From NCBI GenBank assembly GCA_016256075.1, contig SDVU01000478.1, positions 1-13,027 on the forward strand: 13,027 nt of DNA. The letters run 5' to 3'. Below the pieces are notes generated by a model. It was not told where the DNA came from. It saw only the letters and a program-made list of their open reading frames with translations, and did no database searches. Below are positions 7,281 to 13,027 of this stretch, piece after piece; the first letter of the stretch is position 1, and each line of letters opens with the position of its first letter. Source of the DNA: Dictyocoela muelleri. Lineage: Eukaryota; Microsporidia. The translations under genes were made by a program, and so were the position numbers.

Positions 7281-8830
7281 ATTAATGCATGATTTTATAT
7301 ATGAATATTATATGGGTTTAATAAATATATTTTTTATCTTTTTAAACCACATATCATACCTAATATTTATAAAAATGTTAAATTGACTTGGATATTTTTT
7401 TACGATCATAAATACCTAGATATTTAACTACAATAGCATGTTTTTTCTTAGATTTTATATTAACCCTTAATTAATTTTTCAGACTCCAAAAAGAATAACA
7501 GAATAATAGTTCATTTACAATAAAATTAGGTACTGAACTAGTAAAAAGGCTAAGTGGGAACACTCACAGGCTCCAGAACATCAGAATGTGGTTTTCTAGA
7601 TGAAAAATAATTTATAAAGATATATCCTACGGAAAAGCCTTAATCGTCTAATGGTACACATATTAACCAATAATTAGAAGAAACATAAAAATCACTACGA
7701 ATCCGCTGCAGAATTCACGCAAGTACAAAAAAAGACAATACACGTAAATTTTGTAAGTTCTCTATGAAAGTGAAATTTTCGCTCACACATCAATTCAAAA
7801 AAAACGAATTATTTTAAATAAATATTTTTTTGGAGGTATGGGGTCGAGGAATACTCGAAATTTATTTTTTTTTGTCAAATCTGAATATTGAAAATATAAT
7901 ATTCTCAGGCGGTGGCAAGTTAAAAATTTTTCAATCTGATGGATAGGTTTCTGTTAGGCGTCAGCCAGTCACTGGTTTTTCAATGAGAAAACGATCACTA
8001 TTGTAAATTTTGGTAGATTTTCAGTAATAGTATAGAACTGTTTCTTTTATGAAGTAATATAACCAGTCTTTTTCGACTGGAATATATTTGCAGAGACATA
8101 TGTTAACAATTTACCTGCAACTCCGGAAAATAGTGCAACAATGCTAGACTTATAAAGTTATAATTCAAAATTAATTTACGCCTAAGCACACTAACAGATT
8201 TCTAAAGCTTTTTGTGAATAAAAAGTAGATATCTTTCTTTGTCATTCTAATTACTTATTCTAAATCTGATAAAAACTCTGTGGCGTATATTTAACATAAA
8301 TATTTTCTTTACAGAAAATTAAAAGGAGCTAAATCGGGTTATAGAAAAGGAATATTAGGTGATTCGTATATAAGTGTGTTCGATGCAGACTTAAAGTTTC
8401 AATATAACCTATACTTTGTGTTTAAAGTTTAGAGGAGTCACATGCGATTTTAAATTTAAAATATACAATTTGAAATTAACAATTATTTTAAGAAACTGAC
8501 CAGGTAAAGAAATTCGTATTTTCATTAACAGCGAGAGGAAAAAAAATCTTTACTAACAATCCAATTAATTTTAACTACTTTGCAATTGTGTAATAAAAGT
8601 ATAAAATCAAATTTGAAACACTACCTAATTTGAAATAACACTATATTTATGAGCGCATGGCAATATTTTATGCCTATAAGTAGTTTTCAGTTAGCAATGT
8701 CTATTTTTTATAAGATTTGTATCTTATTAGATGATATTTTGCTAACCTTAATATCAGATTAAACAGTTGTATGCAATCCCGGTTCGTGAAAATTGGCGTT
8801 TCAGTGAGAAAATTTTACCGTTTTTGAATA
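7281..8830. other. No recognisable gene; higher-complexity relic region
   Basis: From about 7560 to 8640 the sequence has visibly more G and C and fewer homopolymers than its surroundings, suggesting decayed coding DNA. No frame is open long enough to assign. Short open pieces include a minus-strand stretch near 8050-8150 (SSIVALFSGVAGKLLTYV) and a plus-strand stretch near 8310-8430 (KLKGAKSGYRKGILGDSYIS); I recognise neither. Small hairpins occur at 8063-8080 (CCAGTC-TTTTTC-GACTGG) and about 8690-8747 (GTTAGCAA with TTGCTAAC). Confidence 0.4.
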
Positions 8831-8854
8831 ATATATATATATATATATATATAT
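8831..8854. repeat. (AT)12 dinucleotide run
   Basis: An uninterrupted alternating AT tract of 24 bases. Confidence 0.95.
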
Positions 8855-8916
8855 GAAATCTCAAAAACATACATACTTTTCCTACCTAAGATTTGTATCT
8901 ACAATAGTATCTATAT

Positions 8917-9327
8917 CGGTGTTTTTCAATCTTTTTATGCTCATGCCCCCCTAGCCAAAAAAAATTTTTTTTCCCACTCAGCCGAAAAAAATTTTGTTTG
9001 TCTTACCTAGCCGAAAAAAAGTGTTCCTCATATTATGCAAAACATAAGGTATTAAAAAAAATGTTTATTATTTTTATTTATTTAGGTAATTAATTAAAAA
9101 AATTGTTTAATGGAAAGATTGGATCTGATTTTTATTACGGATTTATTTCATTTTATGTAGGAACTTTCTAAGTTAATGCCATAAATTTATAGGAATTCTG
9201 ATAGCACCTACTTCTTAAAAATTCAAATCGAACCACCACCCATAAACAAAAAACAAATTGCTTTCCCTGAAAATACAAATTAACCACACCCTACAAAGTG
9301 GGTGTAAGCCCTACGTTTGGAAACATG
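8917..9327. mobile_element. Possible non-autonomous hAT-like element (MITE), 411 bp
   Basis: The left end CGGTGTTTTTCAATC and the right end read inward, CATGTTTCCAAACG, both resemble the common hAT terminus CAGTGTTTCCCAAAC. The flanking octamers ATCTATAT (8909-8916) and ATCTAGAA (9328-9335) match at 6 of 8 positions. Just inside the left end is a C-rich stretch (CATGCCCCCC) followed by two full and one partial copies of a 28-bp unit starting at 8951, 8979 and 9007, each opening with (C)AGCC(G)AAAAAAA. Near the right end is a small hairpin, ACACCC with GGGTGT, at 9286-9303. No coding capacity is visible. The inverted ends match each other only loosely. Confidence 0.45.
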
Positions 9328-9573
9328 ATCTAGAACTATGTTTCTCTTGTAAAGTATTAGCCACAAATAAACTACAATGAATCTTTAGTGTATATATGTT
9401 TTTCCTACTATTATAAATCATTGGTACGAGTAATTAGAGGACTTAGAATGTTTCTTTCATTCTCACATCTTTTTACAAAGATACGTTAACCCAGTCATAC
9501 TCACTGATACATAATCTCCTCTGATTTATTTTCATATTAGAAATAGCCTTAATCAGCAAAACAAATTGGAAAA

Positions 9574-9640
9574 ATGTATATTAATAGATGGTTATATACT
9601 TATTGATCGCTTAGTGTCTAACCTATCATGTATTACCGGG
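9574..9640. repeat. Diverged direct repeat, left copy
   Basis: The segment from ATGTATATTAATAGATGG to CTTAGTGTCTAACCTATC matches 11006-11060 in the same orientation at roughly three quarters of positions. Weaker similarity continues towards 9640. The two copies bracket the long-TIR element, about 30-40 bp outside each end. Confidence 0.55.
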
Positions 9641-10267
9641 CTATGCTAAAACTGTCTATATGACGAGTTTAAGCTTTTCACTATCGTTTATTATAGCGAA
9701 AATTTACTATATTTAAAAAATTTTTTTTGAGAAATAAAATTTCTACAGGGTTTCCCACTACTAAATAAGATTTTCCCGCAAATAGATATAATTATTTATA
9801 TTAAAAAATAGAATTTTTCTATTAATAATGGAAAGTTCTCACTATTATATGAAAAAATTTCATTTATAAATGGAATTTTCTATTAAAAAATGAAAATTCC
9901 CAATAATAAATTAATGGCTTACATCTATAGAGTTTAAAGTATACACCTAAGGAATTAAAATTTTATAAGTGTAAAGTATGGTTCTCCAAGTGTAAACTGG
10001 TGCATGGCTGTGAGAGGCCTAAACCCAAGGTAAGGGGGTCATGGGGTAATGTTTGTTTTAAAAAATTATATAAAAAAATTACATTATTTAATTGAAAAAA
10101 ATCAAGTATAATAATTAAATATTTTTATTTAATAAGTAAATTATATTATCAATCCATTTTTTACCAATCAGTTCAAATTAAAAATTAATTTTTATTTGTA
10201 ATATCTCCATAACAACTCATTTAAAAACAAATAAATATATTATCGTTTTATTCCTAATCTTTTTTTT

Positions 10268-10419
10268 CGGTTTTTACCGGTTCTTCAGCTCCCCTAAAAA
10301 CATTAAAGTCTCCTTCCTCTGAGCATAGATATGATTCTTATTTGAAATAATCACATCCTATGCTCAGAAGAATGAGACTTTAATTTAAATTAGGGTGTCT
10401 GAAGACCCGGTAAGAACCG
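10268..10419. repeat. Foldback repeat nested inside the long-TIR element
   Basis: The ends CGGTTTTTACCGGTTCTTCAG and CGGTTCTTACCGGGTCTTCAG (read inward) match at 19 of 21 positions. Further in, AAAGTCTC...CTGAGCATAG pairs with CTATGCTCAG...GAGACTTT around a loop of about 30 bp. No coding capacity and no clear target duplication. Confidence 0.75.
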
Positions 10420-10517
10420 AAATCTATTGCATTAGTTTTCGATAAGAATACATTGCTTTTGGTACTTGTTATAATTTATAAAATATTGAATGCAGGTTTT
10501 TTAATTTTTTTCCTTAT

Positions 10518-10559
10518 GGCTGTGAGAGCGCCCACATTAATGTGAGCACTCTCACAGCC
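10518..10559. repeat. GC-rich 42-bp hairpin
   Basis: GGCTGTGAGAG at one end and CTCTCACAGCC at the other pair through almost the whole 42 bp, with two mismatched positions and essentially no loop. The half-motif GGCTGTGAGAG also occurs alone at 10006-10016, marking the inner limit of the left arm of the long-TIR element. Confidence 0.8.
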
Positions 10560-10726
10560 TTGCTCCTGTAAACTTATATTTTTTTAAGTGTGAGCTTTTT
10601 ATTTATAATGGGAAGATCTGTAAAAAAATTAAATTCTACACTACAAGAACTATAGTGGTAACTTAAATAATTCTGAATATTCAAGTATAAACTTAAAAGA
10701 ATCTTTGATTAATCCATTAATTTTTT

Positions 10727-10768
10727 ATTGAGAATTTTCTATTGAGAATTTTCTATTGAGAATTTTCT
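10727..10768. repeat. Exact 14-bp tandem repeat, three copies
   Basis: ATTGAGAATTTTCT is repeated three times without change inside the right arm of the long-TIR element. The left arm has only loosely related TTTTCTATTAA words, so the triplication is probably later. Confidence 0.9.
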
Positions 10769-10955
10769 ATTTTAAATTTAAATTACATTTCATATGAAAA
10801 CTGCCCATTTATTAGTAGAAATTTTTTTTTAATAAGGAAATCTTTTTTATTGATGGGAAATTTCATTTATTAGTGGTAAACCAAGTAAAAATATTTTTTT
10901 TGGAAAATATATTATAATTTAGGAAGTTTTCGCTATAATAAACGAGGATAGAAAG

Positions 10956-10985
10956 GCTTAAACTCGCCATATGGCGAGTTTAAGC
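10956..10985. repeat. Perfect 30-bp palindrome at the right end of the long-TIR element
   Basis: GCTTAAACTCGCC-ATAT-GGCGAGTTTAAGC reads the same on both strands. The left half is the element's right terminus. The right half is the same terminal sequence pointing the other way, as if a second end abutted it. Confidence 0.9.
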
Positions 10986-11005
10986 TTAACGCCACACTAA
11001 AATAA

Positions 11006-11075
11006 ATGTTTATTAGTTATATGGCTATATAATTATATGTCGCTTAATGTCAACCCTATCTTTTATACAAGTATG
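11006..11075. repeat. Diverged direct repeat, right copy
   Basis: Partner of 9574-9640, sharing ATGT-TATTA, ATGG-TATATA, TCGCTTA-TGTC and CC-TATC blocks. It overlaps the last few codons of the minus-strand ORF 11063-11296 and would be its 3' flank if that ORF were real. Confidence 0.55.
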
Positions 11076-11296
11076 TCGGCGAGATTACGACCTCGATGTA
11101 ATATTTTTAAAGTAAAGATGTTAACCTTTATTAAATCTCGCAGGGTTATGATTTTAGTATATGTGTTGGTATAATTTAGATATATAAAAATTGTATATAA
11201 TTTGCAGTCAGCGAATTTTATTATACTTGTACCTATCTGCGATTTTTTTAACACTTTGACCAGTCCATAGTAAAAAAAAGATTTGATTCCACACAT
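11063..11296 (-). CDS. Hypothetical 77-aa open frame, unrecognised
   Basis: From the ATG at 11294-11296 the frame reads MCGIKSFFYYGLVKVLKKSQIG and ends RGRNLADILV. There is no signal peptide, zinc motif or catalytic pattern I recognise, and it is rich in I, K, Y and L as expected of AT-rich DNA. In its favour, it has no simple repeats and ends in a segment also present, in diverged form, at the left direct repeat. It may be the C-terminal remnant of another mobile-element gene, or chance. Confidence 0.2.
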   Translation of the reverse strand: MCGIKSFFYYGLVKVLKKSQIGTSIIKFADCKLYTIFIYLNYTNTYTKIITLRDLIKVNIFTLKILHRGRNLADILV

Positions 11297-11472
11297 ATTA
11301 AAAACAACAAGATGCTTTTTACAAACTCAGTAAGCACAATCTAATCTTGGTGTCTAAAATATCAAGTTTCTATCAAGAAACAATTTATCATGTGACATTA
11401 TTTTCGGATGACTTGATGAAATTGTTCATCAAAGTCGAAAAATCACAACGGGCTTTGTCGAGAAGACAATTG
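11297..11472. other. No gene recognised
   Basis: Mixed-composition sequence containing small inverted words (TCAAGTTTCTATCAAGAAAC, and GATGACTTGATGAAATTGTTCATC). No coding signal. Confidence 0.3.
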
Positions 11473-11753
11473 TTAGACAAAATTTTAATTTTTAAAAAAT
11501 ATAAAATAATTATAATTAATTAAATCATTTTAAATTGTTTTAATTAATTTTAGATAAATATTTATTTTAACTAAAAAATGCTAATAATATGCGAATTAAA
11601 GAAATATTAATATTAATTATTTTAATAAAAGCTTTTTAGTTATTTCTTGAAAATTTCAAATATATTCGCCGAAATTTCAAAATTTAATATCCATCAAGTG
11701 TTTATAATAAATTAATATAATTTTTACGTTTTAAAATTTTAATTTTTGTCTAA
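11473..11753. repeat. AT-rich foldback (MITE-like), 281 bp
   Basis: The ends TTAGACAAAATTTTAATTTT and TTAGACAAAAATTAAAATTTT (read inward) pair. A second inner pair, AACTAAAAAATGC near 11570 with GCTTTTTAGTT near 11630, forms a smaller hairpin. Arms between these are worn. Very AT-rich sequence makes chance pairing easier here than in the other foldbacks. Confidence 0.45.
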
Positions 11754-12021
11754 TTTTGCCAAAACGAAATAAAAGATAAACAATTTATCTCACCGTTTTC
11801 ATTATATAAAATTCTTTTATAGCCCTATTTGTCTATATTTTTAAAGTTTTCTGATTTAGATGTCTATGTTAAGAATCGTAGGAATTTGTTGTATATGGAA
11901 TGTTATTATGTATTATTTTATAAATTGCTAATACATTTATAATTTTATTCACCTTTTTCCTAACGTTTAAAAAAAATCATTTCCGATGTAAATAAATGGT
12001 ATATTACATGTCAGATAATTA
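11754..12021. other. No gene recognised
   Basis: AT-rich intergenic sequence. No open frame, repeat array or RNA-gene pattern seen on either strand. Confidence 0.4.
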
Positions 12022-12162
12022 TCACCAATTGTCTTTTTCACACTGAGGAACAAGGCCGGTCAAATATCTGTAAAAAATTGACTTTATAAATGATGACTTG
12101 TTACGACCATATAAACCAGGCTTGCTGGGTGAATCAATAAAAGATGTTTTCTTATAAACCAT
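12022..12162 (-). CDS. Hypothetical 46-aa ORF with gene-like composition
   Basis: From the ATG at 12160-12162 the frame reads MVYKKTSFIDSPSKPGLYGR, then NKSSFIKSIFYRYLTGLVPQ, and ends CEKDNW before a TGA. The residues are balanced (P, G, S, R, W, C present) and the codons are richer in G and C than the surroundings, unlike random frames here. No family is recognised. Upstream on the same strand, about 12190-12275, another short piece reads MKLFVVSTNVINEDLIGFFSPLKI, so both may be exon-like or decayed fragments of one gene. Purely chance origin remains possible. Confidence 0.3.
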   Translation of the reverse strand: MVYKKTSFIDSPSKPGLYGRNKSSFIKSIFYRYLTGLVPQCEKDNW

Positions 12163-12862
12163 ATTTATTTAATGTTGTTTCCTTTTATATTTTTAAAGGA
12201 GAAAAGAAACCAATCAAATCCTCATTTATAACATTTGTAGAAACAACAAATAACTTCATCAAATTTACTCCTTTACTATTTATTTTATAATTGCAACTTG
12301 TCGTAACACACTATATACGACACCAATAATTAATTTTTTTTAATTCGGATTAAAAATTTTCTACAGGAATAATTTTTAGTTAATATTTTACTTCTTTTAT
12401 ATAAATTGCAACCTTTCTTTCAACACACATTGACTTTTTTTGATCCATATTATTGATATTTGATTGAAAAAGATTTAATGGTATCTTAATTTTGAACTGA
12501 ATTTTATAAAATAGATATATGTATATTTCCTTTTATAATTCGATATTAATATATATATGAGAGATTATTTCATATAAGATTTTTTTAAAAAAATAATTCA
12601 TTATATATGTTCAATGCTTTATTTTGATATAAAACTAACTAATGGAATATTTTGATAAAATAAACTAATGTATGATTTATAGCCGTGAAAAATTTCTTAG
12701 GATAAAAAAAAGTTCAGTCGCATAACCATGCGCCTCAATTTTAAGAATTAATAAATGTTTTATCAACAAAAAAAAACTTATTTTCTCTGATAAATTGTAA
12801 TATCGGCAAGAAAATCATTTCATATTCTACATTTGGATGTAACTTTTCCGGACTAAACCCAA
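12163..12862. other. No gene recognised
   Basis: Mostly AT-rich sequence. AATTGCAAC followed by AACACAC occurs at about 12290 and again at about 12405, a weak direct repeat. GTTACGAC near 12100 has an inverted partner near 12300. No long frame on either strand. Confidence 0.35.
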
Positions 12863-12906
12863 GGTAGCTACCTAGGAATAAAAAAATAAAAAATAAAATT
12901 CCTAGG
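12863..12906. repeat. Compound hairpin
   Basis: GGTAGCTACC (12863-12872) is a perfect 10-bp palindrome. It overlaps CCTAGGAAT (12871-12879), which pairs with ATTCCTAGG (12898-12906) across an A-rich loop. The segment CTAAACCCAAGGTA just before it recurs at 10019-10032. Confidence 0.6.
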
Positions 12907-13027
12907 ATTCAAAAATTAAGGGTGAAAAAATAATATAAAAATTATTTTAGATTAAAAATGATTTTCAAAAGTTCAACAAATAAATAACTGAAATCTTCCT
13001 GTGTCAAATCCATCAAGAATCTTCTTT
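12907..13027. other. Right edge, possible partial frame only
   Basis: On the minus strand, about 28 codons are open from the window edge down to a stop at 12942-12944 (including MDLTQEDFSYLFVELLK). This could be the 3' end of a gene lying mostly outside, but the length is too short to support a call. Confidence 0.15.

Larger units (their letters stand above)
9662..10968. mobile_element. Long-TIR non-autonomous element, about 1.3 kb
   Basis: The left end GACGAGTTTAAGC and the right end read inward, GGCGAGTTTAAGC, pair. They are followed on both sides by an identical 18-bp CGTTTATTATAGCGAAAA (9685-9702 and 10927-10944). Looser inverted similarity continues: TTTCCCACTACTAAATAAG against TTTACCACTAATAAATGAA, then AATTAATGG, and finally GTGTAAACTGGTGCATGGCTGTGAGAG against its partner near 10547. 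The arms are thus about 355 and 420 bp, both worn. ATAT flanks both ends, compatible with a TA-type duplication, but the right end lies in a palindrome that makes this ambiguous. The centre carries no ORF but includes a smaller foldback and a GC-rich hairpin. Superfamily not determined. Confidence 0.65.

Noticed and set aside
7400-7480. Minus-strand stretch KSKKKHAIVVKYLGIYDRKK, faintly like the YLG segment of reverse transcriptases
   Set aside because: About twenty residues with one loose motif and no neighbouring domain; too little to name any retroelement.
7640-7715. GTCTAATGGTAC, which resembles a tRNA D-arm
   Set aside because: No pairing acceptor stem, anticodon arm or T-arm follows at the right spacing.
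12250-12275. AAAGGAG before an ATG on the minus strand, like a bacterial ribosome binding site
   Set aside because: The rest of the window is eukaryotic in character, the frame after it is only about 24 codons, and such words arise by chance in A/G-rich stretches.
1-13027. CRISPR-type array
   Set aside because: The tandem repeats present are contiguous or degenerate, with no constant repeats separated by unique spacers of constant length.

Overview
This window reads as transposon graveyard from a very AT-rich eukaryotic genome. No complete host gene is convincing. The protein-level signals are relics of three cut-and-paste DNA transposon families: a MULE with a FLYWCH zinc finger, a hAT with a CGGBP1-like zinc finger, and a Merlin/ISXO2-like element. 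The rest is largely long palindromes and short tandem arrays. This mix is known from TE-rich microsporidia (Nosema, Anncaliia and Hamiltosporidium types) and also from AT-rich invertebrates such as Hydra or aphids. I lean towards a microsporidian, but the sequence does not settle it.

Positions 1-680: the N-terminal 120 codons of a FLYWCH/MULE-type protein run off the left edge on the minus strand, with no stop in view. A 259-bp foldback repeat follows.

Positions 680-5330 hold a three-level nest. The outer layer is a decayed minus-strand MULE transposase, split into a 5' part (4669-5330) and a 3' part (690-1239). It is split by a hAT element (1240-4660) with a perfect 8-bp target duplication, ATAATCAC. 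If one copy of the duplication is ignored, the MULE reading frame runs straight across the insertion point. The hAT carries its own decayed minus-strand transposase and is split, upstream of that gene, by a Merlin element (2815-4311) with an 8-bp duplication matching at 7 of 8 bases. Each Merlin terminus is itself a palindrome of roughly 220-265 bp. The order of events is therefore MULE, then hAT, then Merlin.

Positions 5617-7280: a roughly 1-kb inverted array of degenerate 15-22-bp units changes strand at a small hairpin near 6279. It is followed by a second foldback, a C-rich patch and an AT-rich tandem repeat. Positions 7281-8830 are more complex in composition, but I recognise no gene in them.

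Positions 8831-11075: an (AT)12 run, a hAT-like non-autonomous element (8917-9327), and a 1.3-kb long-TIR element (9662-10968). The last contains another foldback and a GC-rich hairpin and is bracketed by a diverged direct repeat of about 55-70 bp.

Positions 11063-13027: two short minus-strand ORFs of unknown nature, one more foldback, a compound hairpin, and otherwise AT-rich sequence without recognisable genes.

The genes shown do not form a working pathway. Each transposase would have acted on the ends of its own element, and all but the left-edge ORF appear dead.
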